A DNA stretch of 64,000 nt from GWE2-51-13 sp942492825 (GCA_942492825.1 OW818635.1:1612001-1676000); one strand, 5' to 3'. Counted from the first letter of the stretch, positions 33,740 through 42,662 are shown. The notes: generated by a model not told the origin, from the sequence alone. Translations and numbers: made by a program.

Positions 33740-34591
33740 ATGAAAGTCGCAGTCGTCACGGATAGCGGAAGTAACATTTATCATCAGGGAATCGAAATGG
33801 AGGGGCTTTTTAAATTGCCCTTACAGATTTCTGACGGCGAGAAAACGTATCTTGAAGGGGAGACGATTACGATCGATCAAACCTATCAGTTGATCTCCGA
33901 AAAGAAACCGGTCAAGACATCGCTGCCTCCGCTCGGACGTATCGAAGAACTGTTTGAAATGTTGAAGGAAAACTACGATTTGATTTTCGCGGTTCCGATT
34001 TGTACCGGTCTATCTTCGACCTTAAGCGCCATGCAGAGCGCGGCGCAAACGGTCGGCGTGCCGTTCGATTTCATCGACTGTTATTCAACCGCAAGCAATC
34101 AACTTCACTTGGCGATTTGCGCACGCAAGATGTTCGATGAAGGAAAGAGCGTTAAGTTCGTTCGCGAAACCTTGCAGGAAGCGGCAGCCGATAGCGTGAC
34201 TTTCGTTATCGGAGATGATTTGCCCCATTTGGCCCGTAACGGACGGATGACACCGATGGCCGCGACGATCGGCGGCTTACTTAAAATCAAACCGATCTTG
34301 ATCCTTAATAAAGAAACCAACGGACGTGTCGATGTCTACGATAAAGTCCGTACGATGAGCCGCGCTTTCGATAGCGTGGTGGAATATTTCCATAAGATGG
34401 GCGTCGATCAAAACCATTTGGTCTGCGTTGCGCATGTCTGGTCCGAAGAAGAAGGAAGAATCCTTTTTGATCGGATCCAAAAAGATTTCCCGGATACTGA
34501 AATATTCTTTGTTCCCTTGATTTCTACGGTTGGCGTCAATACCGGCTTAGGTTGCGTCGCCTGCCAAGCCATTCGCAAAGTCACCTGGTAA
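33740..34591 (+). CDS. DegV family fatty-acid-binding protein (FakB-like) 2
   Basis: A 283-residue DegV protein: VVTDSGSNI at the start, CTGLSSTLSAM as the head-group loop, LARNGRMTPMAATIGG in the centre and STVGVNTGLGCVACQAI at the end. It is clearly diverged from the preceding FakB-like protein (for instance GLSST against HLSGT), which suggests a different fatty acid preference. A terminator separates the two genes, so they can be controlled independently. Confidence 0.92.
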   Translation: MKVAVVTDSGSNIYHQGIEMEGLFKLPLQISDGEKTYLEGETITIDQTYQLISEKKPVKTSLPPLGRIEELFEMLKENYDLIFAVPICTGLSSTLSAMQSAAQTVGVPFDFIDCYSTASNQLHLAICARKMFDEGKSVKFVRETLQEAAADSVTFVIGDDLPHLARNGRMTPMAATIGGLLKIKPILILNKETNGRVDVYDKVRTMSRAFDSVVEYFHKMGVDQNHLVCVAHVWSEEEGRILFDRIQKDFPDTEIFFVPLISTVGVNTGLGCVACQAIRKVTW

Positions 34592-34616
34592 AAAATCCCG
34601 TAACGGGATTTTTTTC
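34591..34616 (+). terminator. Terminator of the second degV gene
   Basis: AATCCCG, TAA, CGGGATT and a long T run; the hairpin begins at the stop codon. Confidence 0.85.
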
Positions 34617-34674
34617 TGCATATTTTCTCCACATCTTTATCCTATGATACCAATGTATCCAAGGAGGTATCTCA

Positions 34675-34770
34675 ATGATCGGACTGGCGTTGGCCAACTG
34701 TATCCGGATGTGCGACATGCGCGGACGGGAATTGGCGGATTGTATCCTGATGATGTTGCACGGAATGTAA
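34675..34770 (+). CDS. 31-residue cysteine-containing mini-protein
   Basis: A very short frame with the best kind of support a mini-gene can have: AAGGAGG at 34661-34667 eight bases before ATG, a TATGAT box at 34643-34648, and a strong terminator starting right after the stop. The peptide has an internal duplication, LANCIRM at 6-12 and LADCILM at 20-26, with cysteines 9, 13 and 23. It could form an amphipathic hairpin of two helices. I do not recognise the family, and no function can be assigned. Confidence 0.6.
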   Translation: MIGLALANCIRMCDMRGRELADCILMMLHGM

Positions 34771-34795
34771 AAAGAAGGTCGCCCTTCTTTTTTTT
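34771..34795 (+). terminator. Terminator of the mini-gene
   Basis: AAAGAAGG, tcgc, CCTTCTTT and a total of eight T at 34788-34795. The hairpin begins at the base after the stop codon. Confidence 0.9.
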
Positions 34796-34815
34796 CGAAT
34801 ATATAACTACGTTGT

Positions 34816-35976
34816 TTACTTACACTCTTCAAGGATCGCAAGTACATCCTTCTCCAATAAAGGCACATAGGCATTCGGAAGTCCGCCCATACCGACGCAA
34901 CTCTTCGCCATCACTTCGAACTTGGAATCATCGATCCCGACTTCGCTTAACTTCATCGGAATCCCTAACGATTTGAAGAATTCTTCAGTACGGTCGATCG
35001 CACGGTTGGCGATTTCGAACTTCCACAAAGTCGGATCCAACTTCCAAACATTGACTCCGTATTCGACGAATTTGTCGACGGTTTGATCGTTGAGGACATG
35101 ACGCATCCACGCGGGAGTCAAGATTGCTAATCCGACGCCATGCGTCAGATCATAATGTGCGCTCAGTTCGTGTTCGATGGGATGGACCGACCACGGACCT
35201 TTCTTTCCGCTCCCCAACAATCCGTTCAGTGCCAACGAACTCGCCCATGCTAAGTTAGCGCGAGCGCTATAGTTTTCCGGTTCTTGTAACGCGATCGGCG
35301 CATATTGAATGACCGTCAATAAGATGGCTTCAGCCATGCGGTCCTGAAGAAACGCATCCGGGGTTTTCTTAAAGTAACTTTCCAAAACATGCGAGAAAAT
35401 GTCCGCCGCTCCGGCTGCGGTTTGGATGGCGGGCAAAGTATAGAGATAGGTAGGATCGACGATTGAAGTCTGCGGATACGTGATCGGCCAACCGGTCCCT
35501 TTCTTTTCGTGGGTTGCGGTGTTGGTGATGACGGCTCCGCTGTTCATTTCGGACCCTGTCCCAGCCATCGTCAGAACGGTAACAATCGGTAACGCTTTCT
35601 TGATCGGCACATAGGTATCGACCAAGTCCCAGGCATTTCCGTTATAGTACGTAGCTGCGGAGACAACCTTACAACAGTCGATGACACTGCCTCCGCCGAC
35701 CGCCAAAATAACATCGACATTATGCGCCAAACACAAATCCCGTCCCCGTTCGACCGTCGTCAAATGCGGATTGGGTTCGATTCCCGCAAACTCGATGACA
35801 TTGAAGCCACCCAACAAATTGAGGATCGTTTCATAGATCCCATTCTTCTTAATGCTTCCACCACCATATGCCAAGAGCACGTTTTTCCCATGTCTCGCCA
35901 ACACGGCGGGTAATTGTTCGATCTGTCCTTTCCCAAAAAGCATTTCCGTATACACATGATATCTAAAGTTATCCAT
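34816..35976 (-). CDS. NAD(P)H-dependent butanol dehydrogenase (BdhA/YqhD-type)
   Basis: A 386-residue iron-type alcohol dehydrogenase of the BDH branch. Markers are LLAYGGGSIKKNGIY, ILAVGGGSVIDCCK for the cofactor, TMAGTGSEMNSGAV, and metal ligands in AADIFSHVLESYF and HPIEHELSAHYDLTHG. It probably reduces short-chain aldehydes to alcohols during fermentation. A GAGGAGG ribosome site and a promoter of its own are present. It is a second Fe-ADH, from another subfamily than the one between the glycerol kinases. Confidence 0.92.
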   Translation of the reverse strand: MDNFRYHVYTEMLFGKGQIEQLPAVLARHGKNVLLAYGGGSIKKNGIYETILNLLGGFNVIEFAGIEPNPHLTTVERGRDLCLAHNVDVILAVGGGSVIDCCKVVSAATYYNGNAWDLVDTYVPIKKALPIVTVLTMAGTGSEMNSGAVITNTATHEKKGTGWPITYPQTSIVDPTYLYTLPAIQTAAGAADIFSHVLESYFKKTPDAFLQDRMAEAILLTVIQYAPIALQEPENYSARANLAWASSLALNGLLGSGKKGPWSVHPIEHELSAHYDLTHGVGLAILTPAWMRHVLNDQTVDKFVEYGVNVWKLDPTLWKFEIANRAIDRTEEFFKSLGIPMKLSEVGIDDSKFEVMAKSCVGMGGLPNAYVPLLEKDVLAILEECK

Positions 35977-35999
35977 GATTTACCTCCTCGTACATGTTT

Positions 36000-36029
36000 A
36001 TTGTATCCGAATACGGACGTCAGTGACAA
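36000..36029 (-). promoter_or_regulatory. Promoter of the butanol dehydrogenase gene
   Basis: On the minus strand TTGTCA (36029-36024), 18 bases and TACAAT (36005-36000). Confidence 0.55.
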
Positions 36030-36074
36030 TGTCTTGCCTAGAACTTGCGTAGACACATAAACAGAAAAGACATT

Positions 36075-36102
36075 TTGCGATAAAACAACGGAATGTTATG
36101 AT
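36075..36102 (+). promoter_or_regulatory. Promoter of the sigma factor operon
   Basis: TTGCGA (36075-36080), 16 bases and TATGAT (36097-36102). Confidence 0.45.
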
Positions 36103-36123
36103 ATACCCAACATTCAAAATTCT

Positions 36124-36142
36124 TTTCGTCGAAAGGACGAAA
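36124..36142 (+). repeat. Inverted repeat upstream of the ECF sigma gene
   Basis: TTTCGTC, five bases, GACGAAA, located between the sigma-A-type promoter and the start codon. It could be an operator or a leader hairpin. Confidence 0.4.
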
Positions 36143-36172
36143 TCAAGTGTCTAATGATTAAAGGGGAAAACC

Positions 36173-36670
36173 ATGGCGGATGACAAAATAAAGCAAGCGA
36201 TCAACGGCGATGACGATGCGTTGATCGAATGCATGCAACAGATATCGAAGCAGATGACATGGACGGCGATTTCGTTGTTGGGGGATGAAGAGCTTGCGAA
36301 GGATTGTATCATGGAAACCACGATCAAGGTATATAAGAAGCGGAAATCGATCCGTCAGCCTGAATTCTTTAAAACATGGGTGATCCGCATCTTAATCAAT
36401 GAATGTAAGAACGAACTGAAGCGACAACGGAAATATGTTCCTTTGCCTGAAAACTTCGATGTCGCAGCACCGATGGAAGTATCCGTTGATTTCGTTCATG
36501 ATCTAATCGATACCTTGCCTTTCGAATTGAAACAAATCCTTGTGTTGCGTTTCTTTCATGATTTAACATTCCGTGAAATCGGCGAAGTAATTCAATCTCC
36601 CGAGAGTACGGTCAAATCAAGATATAAATCGGCCTTACAACGCTTACGCGTCGAGATGGAGATCGAATGA
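36173..36670 (+). CDS. ECF-type RNA polymerase sigma factor
   Basis: A 165-residue sigma factor with region 2 (about 20-85, WTAISLLGDEELAKDCIMETTIKVYKK-type, ending TWVIRILINECKNELKR) and region 4 (about 105-160, LPFELKQILVLRFFHDLTFREIGEVI and STVKSRYKSALQRLR). Such factors respond to envelope or stress signals and often start their own transcription. The ATG follows AAAGGGG. The stop overlaps the next start as ATGA, so the downstream membrane protein is very likely its regulator. Confidence 0.93.
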   Translation: MADDKIKQAINGDDDALIECMQQISKQMTWTAISLLGDEELAKDCIMETTIKVYKKRKSIRQPEFFKTWVIRILINECKNELKRQRKYVPLPENFDVAAPMEVSVDFVHDLIDTLPFELKQILVLRFFHDLTFREIGEVIQSPESTVKSRYKSALQRLRVEMEIE

Positions 36671-37923
36671 ACAAGAAACACTTGAATGAATGGGAACAAC
36701 AAATAAAATCGAAACAAATTCCCGGATTGGATGCGATGATCTACGATACGATCAAATCGCAACGTTCACATCGCTATTTAAAGACGAAAATCGTCTTCGC
36801 TTTCGGATTCTCAATAATATTATTGTTTGGGCTTCTTGTTAATCTGAATCCGTTATTCTATCTCTATGCGAAATCCAATCCGATTTTGGCTCCGATCGCG
36901 GAAATGATCCGATTTGAAAACCGTCAAGAAGTCGGAAAAGCCTTTGATGAAGACTATGCCCAAAAGACAAATATTACGTTAAAACTTGGGAATATCGAAG
37001 CGAAGATCGATTATGTCATCTTAGATACGTTCTCGATTTCACTTTTCTATCGCTTCTACGATCAAGGTATTTTAATCGAAGAATCTTCTGACATCAACCT
37101 TCCGCGCATCAACATAACGCAAACCGACGGAAGTCAGTTGGGTGCGTTGATGAGTGCAGGATATCATATGTATCAAGGGTACCGCTGGATGGATGTCCAG
37201 ATTGAACTCGGGCAGATCAGTGAAGCCATGAATCTTTATTTGAGTGATGATCAAGGAAACAAGAGCGAAATCCGGCAGATTTCGATCGATCCCCAAACCT
37301 ACATTCCATCGCAACGGTATACGATCCATCGTTCCATCGAGATCGAAAAGCAAAAGGTCTTCCTTGAATCCGTTGAGATCGGTGCCTTGGAGACTCGATT
37401 CATCCTGAAGACCGATCTCGAGAATTCTCGTAAAATCATCGGCTTCAACATTCTCTACCTCCAAGATGGTAATGAGGTGAAGTGGTTGGAAACCACAAAT
37501 GACGGATCGATGTTTACCTTTATCCTTGCGGGCGGGCAATTAAACAAACCGGATAACGCTTCGATTCAAATTACGGAAATATTGATGCTTTCGCAAAAGA
37601 GTATTCCGATTTCGATCGATCTCGCCACAAACTCGATCCAAGGACTTCCGTCAACATTAAAATACGAGATACGAACTGACGAAACAGGCGAAGGATCTTC
37701 GATCATCAATGTTCATTTCGAGAACCAGAATCAAAACAATGTCTATCTCGTTTATGATCAGAAAGGTCTCACCCATGCACATTCGATGTCGGATACTACA
37801 TCAACTGATTGGTATATCGCCGGGGAAAGCTTTGAGAACGGGAAGTTAAATGCGGATCTGTATGAGATTGAAAGAGTCGTTCCATCGAACTTAAAGTTCG
37901 AATTGGCGAAAACGATAAACTAA
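36667..37923 (+). CDS. DUF4179 membrane protein, probable anti-sigma partner
   Basis: A 418-residue protein with a short cytoplasmic part (1-38), one membrane helix (about 40-60, IVFAFGFSIILLFGLLVNL) and a large extracytoplasmic domain. The NITLKLGNIEAKIDYVILD segment after the helix is typical of DUF4179 proteins encoded beside ECF sigma factors. The N-terminal region probably binds the sigma factor, and the outer domain may receive the signal; both points are inferred from the gene pair. It overlaps the sigma gene by four bases. Confidence 0.8.
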   Translation: MNKKHLNEWEQQIKSKQIPGLDAMIYDTIKSQRSHRYLKTKIVFAFGFSIILLFGLLVNLNPLFYLYAKSNPILAPIAEMIRFENRQEVGKAFDEDYAQKTNITLKLGNIEAKIDYVILDTFSISLFYRFYDQGILIEESSDINLPRINITQTDGSQLGALMSAGYHMYQGYRWMDVQIELGQISEAMNLYLSDDQGNKSEIRQISIDPQTYIPSQRYTIHRSIEIEKQKVFLESVEIGALETRFILKTDLENSRKIIGFNILYLQDGNEVKWLETTNDGSMFTFILAGGQLNKPDNASIQITEILMLSQKSIPISIDLATNSIQGLPSTLKYEIRTDETGEGSSIINVHFENQNQNNVYLVYDQKGLTHAHSMSDTTSTDWYIAGESFENGKLNADLYEIERVVPSNLKFELAKTIN

Positions 37924-37948
37924 AACCCGCAAATTCTGCGGGTTTCGT
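37923..37948. terminator. Bidirectional terminator between DUF4179 and RNA helicase genes
   Basis: AAACCCGC, seven bases, GCGGGTTT. T-rich flanks occur on both strands. Confidence 0.82.
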
Positions 37949-37949
37949 T

Positions 37950-39653
37950 TTAGTTGGATGAATTGTAATTCCGACGCGGGAACTTGCTATCACGGTTACC
38001 TTCGCGGTTCCCGTATTCGCGTTTGCGGTCAGATCCGGCATTGCCTGAACCATAACTGCGCTTTTCGTAAGGACGTTCCGATTGCGGGGTCAAGACAGCC
38101 TTGATGGCATAGCCTTTGATCGTCGCTTTATTGACGTCTTCCAAAATCGCTTTGTCATGTTGGACCGGGATTTCGACGGTGGTCGTACGTTCGCCGATAC
38201 GGATTTTTCCGATATCGCGACCGGAGATTCCGCTGGCTTCCGCAATCGCGCTCACGATGTGGGCGGCTGCGATGCCGTGCGTAACACCGACATCCAAGGT
38301 CAAGGTCGAATACCCTTTGTGGGTGACGACTTTCTGCATGCTTGCGGGCGACTTGATTTCCTTGAAGGCTTCGACGCCGACCGTTTTAAACAACAAGGCG
38401 CGGGCGATTTCTTCGCTGGTAAATCCTTCGTCGACCAATTCTTCCGCGATCCGTTTGATTTCGGCGGGAACTTCTTTCGCCAACAACTTACGGATTTCGT
38501 TTTTCATCTGGGTAAACTTGATTTCTTGGACTTCCGCTAAGGTCGGCAAGGGTTTCTTGTTGATCTTGGCACGGGTCAAACGTTCGAGAACATTGACCAA
38601 ATACTTCTGACGCGGCGTGATCAAGCTGATCGCGATCCCCGTCTTCCCGGCACGACCGGTACGGCCGATACGGTGAACGTAGTATTCGATTTCCTGCGGT
38701 AAGTCGAAGTTGAAGACGATGTCCATGTCGTCGACATCGATTCCGCGCGCGGCGACATCGGTGCATACCAGAACATTAATCTTACGATCTTTGAACTTGG
38801 CCATGACGATCGAACGCATTTCCTGCTTCATGTCACCGTGGATCGCCGCTGCGGCATACCCTTTGGCTAACAAGACGGAGGAGATGTCATCGACCATTTT
38901 CTTCGTGTTACAGAAGACCATGGACAATTCCGGACGATAGACTTCCAACAGTTGAAGCAATAAATCCAGTTTGGTACCTTGATTGGTTTCGTAAAGGATC
39001 TGTTCGATCGACGAAACGGTAAGTTCGGACGTTTTGATTTTAACGAAGACCGGTTCCTTCATATAGGTTTCGGTCAAGGTCAAGATCGGCTGCGCCATCG
39101 TCGCCGAGAACATGACGGTTTGACGTTCTTCCGGAAGGTAAGACATGATGTCTTCGATCTCTTCACGGAATCCCATGTTCAACATTTCGTCGGCTTCATC
39201 CAAAATCAAAACTTTCAAGTCGTCGAATTTCAACGTGTGACGGTCGATGTGGTCTTTGATACGACCGGGTGTGCCGACGATGATGTCTGCTCCGCTTTTC
39301 AATTCGCGGATCTGGACGGAAATCGGTTGACCGCCATAAATGGTGACGGTACGGACGTTTTCCGTATATTTGGCAAACTTCCTAAGTTCCTCGGCTACTT
39401 GGATGGACAACTCGCGGGTAGGACACATAATCAGCGCTTGCGGGCGCTTTTTGTCGCTGGGAACGATCGACTGGATCAACGGTAATCCGAAGGCAGCGGT
39501 CTTTCCCGTCCCCGTTTGGCTCTGTCCGATCAAATCCAACCCCTCCAACATAACGGGGATAGTTTTTTCCTGGATCGGGGTCGTCTGGGTGTATCCCAGA
39601 TCCTCGATCGCTCTGAGCAACTCGGGGGACAAATTCAGTTCATTAAAGTTCAT
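37950..39653 (-). CDS. deaD: DEAD-box RNA helicase with DbpA-type RNA-binding domain
   Basis: A 567-residue ATP-dependent RNA helicase. All core motifs are present: Q-motif, SQTGTGKTAAFG, PTRELS, DEADEM, SAT, RGIDVDDMD and HRIGRTGRAG. After a linker, residues about 445-525 form a DbpA-like RRM fold (GVTHGIAAAHIVSAIAEAS and DIGKIRIGERTTTVEIP). The tail is rich in arginine, glycine, asparagine and serine, typical of CshA/DeaD helicases acting in ribosome assembly and cold-stress RNA decay. It is a monocistronic gene with a consensus -10. Confidence 0.95.
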   Translation of the reverse strand: MNFNELNLSPELLRAIEDLGYTQTTPIQEKTIPVMLEGLDLIGQSQTGTGKTAAFGLPLIQSIVPSDKKRPQALIMCPTRELSIQVAEELRKFAKYTENVRTVTIYGGQPISVQIRELKSGADIIVGTPGRIKDHIDRHTLKFDDLKVLILDEADEMLNMGFREEIEDIMSYLPEERQTVMFSATMAQPILTLTETYMKEPVFVKIKTSELTVSSIEQILYETNQGTKLDLLLQLLEVYRPELSMVFCNTKKMVDDISSVLLAKGYAAAAIHGDMKQEMRSIVMAKFKDRKINVLVCTDVAARGIDVDDMDIVFNFDLPQEIEYYVHRIGRTGRAGKTGIAISLITPRQKYLVNVLERLTRAKINKKPLPTLAEVQEIKFTQMKNEIRKLLAKEVPAEIKRIAEELVDEGFTSEEIARALLFKTVGVEAFKEIKSPASMQKVVTHKGYSTLTLDVGVTHGIAAAHIVSAIAEASGISGRDIGKIRIGERTTTVEIPVQHDKAILEDVNKATIKGYAIKAVLTPQSERPYEKRSYGSGNAGSDRKREYGNREGNRDSKFPRRNYNSSN

Positions 39654-39695
39654 TCAATTCTCTCTTTCATAGTGTATGCGAAAACATACTTGCGC

Positions 39696-39723
39696 ATTAT
39701 ACCACAGACTGACCGATAATCAA
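39696..39723 (-). promoter_or_regulatory. Promoter of the RNA helicase gene
   Basis: On the minus strand TTGATT (39723-39718), 16 bases and TATAAT (39701-39696). Confidence 0.65.
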
Positions 39724-39818
39724 AGGAAAAGATATGCATATCGATGTCCTATGATATGCATATCCGAAAAACCATACCAAAACCTGTTTTTCACTGATTT
39801 TAAGGGATAATTCGGTAC

Positions 39819-40487
39819 TTAGACTTCACGTTCCCGGTACTTCGCCATCATCGTTTTAAAGATCTCCGCATTGCTTGGCGGCGTAAACGTGATTGCATTG
39901 GCCCCCGCTTCGATCGTTCGCATCACATCTTCTTCCGTCGGTCCGCCGGTCGCGATGATCGGGATTTCGGGGAACCGGGAACGGATATGACGAACGATGT
40001 CGGCGGTGTTAGCGGCGCCGGACACATTGAGGATGGTCGCCCCGGCTTTGATGCGTGCGGCGATGTCCGTGTGTTCGCTAACGACGGTCACAACGACCGG
40101 TATATCCAGCTTTTGGTTTAGCTGACGAATCGTATCATCTTTCGTGGGCGCATTGACCACCACGCCGATCGCGCCTTGAAACTCCGCGTCCATCGCCAAA
40201 TCAACGACGCGCTGACCGGTGGTCGTTCCACCACCCACCCCAACAAATACCGGGAGATCGGAAGCGGTGATGATCGCATGTGTGATGATCGGCTGCGGTG
40301 TAAAGGGATAGACCGCGATGACCGCATCCGCGTTACAGTTGCGGATGATTGCCACGTCGGTTGAAAAGACCAAGGATTTGATGCATTTTCCGAAAATAAT
40401 GATTCCACTGGCATGTTGGATCGCCTTTGGTACTTCGACGATATGGTTACGAAGATTTCCTTTGATTTCAGGAGTGAAGGATTTCAT
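39819..40487 (-). CDS. TIM-barrel phosphate-binding protein of unknown function
   Basis: A 222-residue protein with a repeated beta-alpha pattern and a glycine-rich C-terminal phosphate site (PIIATGGPTEEDVMRTIEAG, then ANAITFTPPS). It also has VFVGVGGGTTTGQRVV and GVVVNAPTKDD. This profile is seen in Bacillota proteins loosely named hydrolase or aldolase-like; no catalytic assignment is justified. AGGAGA lies eight bases before the ATG at 40487, so that start is preferred over an in-frame ATG 15 codons upstream. It has its own consensus promoter. Confidence 0.7.
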   Translation of the reverse strand: MKSFTPEIKGNLRNHIVEVPKAIQHASGIIIFGKCIKSLVFSTDVAIIRNCNADAVIAVYPFTPQPIITHAIITASDLPVFVGVGGGTTTGQRVVDLAMDAEFQGAIGVVVNAPTKDDTIRQLNQKLDIPVVVTVVSEHTDIAARIKAGATILNVSGAANTADIVRHIRSRFPEIPIIATGGPTEEDVMRTIEAGANAITFTPPSNAEIFKTMMAKYREREV

Positions 40488-40509
40488 TTGAACGTCTCCT
40501 TTGGGTTTA

Positions 40510-40538
40510 TTATACCGAGCAAACGGACGCATCGCAAA
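40510..40538 (-). promoter_or_regulatory. Promoter of the TIM-barrel gene
   Basis: On the minus strand TTGCGA (40538-40533), 17 bases and TATAAT (40515-40510). It lies within the frame upstream of 40487 and so argues against the longer start. Confidence 0.6.
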
Positions 40539-40600
40539 CTTGAACCCTAAATCTTAACGAAGGAGTTGCGTCAAATCGTTGAAAAAGGTCCGCGAAACCC

Positions 40601-40629
40601 TTGAAATCCAACCTAAAACAAGGTATAAC
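40601..40629 (+). promoter_or_regulatory. Promoter of htpG
   Basis: TTGAAA (40601-40606), 17 bases and TATAAC (40624-40629), directly before the CIRCE element. Confidence 0.7.
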
Positions 40630-40633
40630 TAAT

Positions 40634-40660
40634 TTAGCACTCAACGCACACAAGTGCCAA
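40634..40660 (+). promoter_or_regulatory. CIRCE-like HrcA operator
   Basis: TTAGCACTC, nine bases, AAGTGCCAA. The left arm is perfect and the right arm matches GAGTGCTAA at seven of nine positions. It overlaps the expected transcription start of htpG, where HrcA represses chaperone genes. Confidence 0.82.
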
Positions 40661-40680
40661 AATGAAACGAAGGGAAACGT

Positions 40681-42594
40681 ATGACGCCGCAGAAACAATT
40701 TAAAGCCGAGTCGAAACGACTCTTGGATCTGATGATCCATTCGATCTACACCCACAAGGAAATCTTCCTGCGGGAACTGATCTCCAATGCCAGCGATGCG
40801 TTGGACAAACTCTACTATCTTTCGATCCATGATGAAGTGAAGGATGTCGACCGTACCGGACTTCAAATCAAGATTTCCGTCGACAAAGACGCACGTACTT
40901 TGACCTTAGAGGACAATGGGGTCGGGATGAGCGCCGAGGAAATGGAAGACAACCTCGGGACGATCGCGAAAAGCGGATCGTTGGCATTCAAGCAAGCGAT
41001 GGATAAGGTAGAAAAGAAAGAAGATGACGTGGATATCATCGGTCAATTCGGAGTCGGATTCTATTCCGCCTTCATGGTTGCGAAAGAAGTTACTGTCATC
41101 TCCAAAAAAGCCGGATCCGACCAAGCCTTCAAGTTTGTCTCTTCCGGTGAAGAAGGGTATGATATCGAAGAAGCCCAACGTGAATCTGTCGGAACGAGCA
41201 TCATCCTACATCTGTTTGAAGATACCGACGATGAAAACTATAGCCAGTATCTGGATAGCTACACTATTGAGAACTTAGTGAAGAAGTATTCCGACTATAT
41301 CCGTTATCCGATTCTGATGGATGTGGAAGAGGAGAAGAAGAAAGAAGACAGCGAAGAATACGAAACGATCGTTGTCACCAAGACCTTGAACTCACGGATT
41401 CCGTTATGGAAACGCTCCAAGAGCGACATCACGAAAGAAGATTACAACGAGTTCTATAAAAACAAATTCGAAGACTACCAAGATCCGCAACGGGTCATCC
41501 ATACCAACTTGGAAGGAACGATTTCCTTTGATGCCTTGATGTATATCCCCAATCGTGTGCCGTTCGACTTCTATACCTCGGAATACGAAAAGGGACTTCA
41601 ACTCTATAGTCGCGGGATTTTCATCTTAGATAAAGCAAAAGAACTCTTGCCGGATGCGTTCCGTTTCGTCAAAGGCTTGGTCGATTCCCCGGATCTTTCG
41701 TTGAATATCTCCAGGGAGATGTTGCAACACGATCGCCAGCTCAAAGCCATCGCCAGCCGCTTGGAAAAGAAAATCAAGAGCGAATTGTTAGGAATGTTGA
41801 AACTGGAACGCGAAGAGTACGAGAAATTCTGGAAGAACTTCGGCTTGCAGATCAAGCTGGGAGTCTATCAGAACTTCGGCGCGCAACGCGAACTCTTGGA
41901 AGACCTGTTGATGTTTGTCTCCAGCCACGAAAACAAACTGGTGACCTTGGATGAATACATCGCTCGCATGAAAGAGGACCAAAAGGAAATCTATTATGTC
42001 AGTGGGGATACGGTCGAGAAATGCGCCGCGATCCCGCAGAGCGAATGGGTTCGTGAAAAGGGTTATGAAATCCTGTACTTAACCGAGGACGTCGATGAAT
42101 TTGTATTCTCGATCCTCCACCAGTATAAAGAGAAGACTTTTAAAGGAATCAATCAAGGTGAATTGGATATCGCTTCCGGGGAAGAGAAAGAAGTCCTTAA
42201 ACAAAAGAGTGAAGAAAGCAAAGATGTTCTAGCGAAAATCAAAGAAGTCTTGGGAAAAGAAGTCGAAGATGTTCGTTTGTCGACCCGTCTGAAATCCCAT
42301 CCCGTCTGTTTGGTCAGTGGGGAAGGTATGTCGTTGGAGATGGAGAAAGTGTTGGCGAAGATGCCCGATGCGGCACCGGATATGAAGGCGCGTCGTGTGC
42401 TTGAAATCAATGCGGATCATCCGCTCTTCGATGCGATCAAGAAAGTACATAGCCAACATCCCGAAAAGATTACCGACTATGCGTATGTCCTCTACAATCA
42501 AGCGTTATTGATCGAGGGCTTGCCGATCGACGATCCTCTGAATTTCTCACTGAAGGTCGCCGGTCTGATGATCGACGCATCCAACCAAGATTAA
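40681..42594 (+). CDS. htpG: Chaperone HtpG (Hsp90)
   Basis: A 637-residue Hsp90. The N-terminal GHKL ATPase has ELISNASDALDKL, LEDNGVGMSAEE, GTIAKSG and GQFGVGFYSAFMVA. The middle domain has RGIFILDKAKELLP and LNISREMLQ. The C-terminal dimerisation part starts around 500. Length and motif order match bacterial HtpG. It assists folding of client proteins under stress. The CIRCE element in front puts it under HrcA; in Bacillus subtilis htpG is not in the HrcA class, so this placement is notable. Confidence 0.97.
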   Translation: MTPQKQFKAESKRLLDLMIHSIYTHKEIFLRELISNASDALDKLYYLSIHDEVKDVDRTGLQIKISVDKDARTLTLEDNGVGMSAEEMEDNLGTIAKSGSLAFKQAMDKVEKKEDDVDIIGQFGVGFYSAFMVAKEVTVISKKAGSDQAFKFVSSGEEGYDIEEAQRESVGTSIILHLFEDTDDENYSQYLDSYTIENLVKKYSDYIRYPILMDVEEEKKKEDSEEYETIVVTKTLNSRIPLWKRSKSDITKEDYNEFYKNKFEDYQDPQRVIHTNLEGTISFDALMYIPNRVPFDFYTSEYEKGLQLYSRGIFILDKAKELLPDAFRFVKGLVDSPDLSLNISREMLQHDRQLKAIASRLEKKIKSELLGMLKLEREEYEKFWKNFGLQIKLGVYQNFGAQRELLEDLLMFVSSHENKLVTLDEYIARMKEDQKEIYYVSGDTVEKCAAIPQSEWVREKGYEILYLTEDVDEFVFSILHQYKEKTFKGINQGELDIASGEEKEVLKQKSEESKDVLAKIKEVLGKEVEDVRLSTRLKSHPVCLVSGEGMSLEMEKVLAKMPDAAPDMKARRVLEINADHPLFDAIKKVHSQHPEKITDYAYVLYNQALLIEGLPIDDPLNFSLKVAGLMIDASNQD

Positions 42595-42662
42595 CGTTAT
42601 CTTAATCTAGTCTCTGTTACGATAGACTCACATAAGGGGATCTCCCGTCGAAAGGTGAATCT

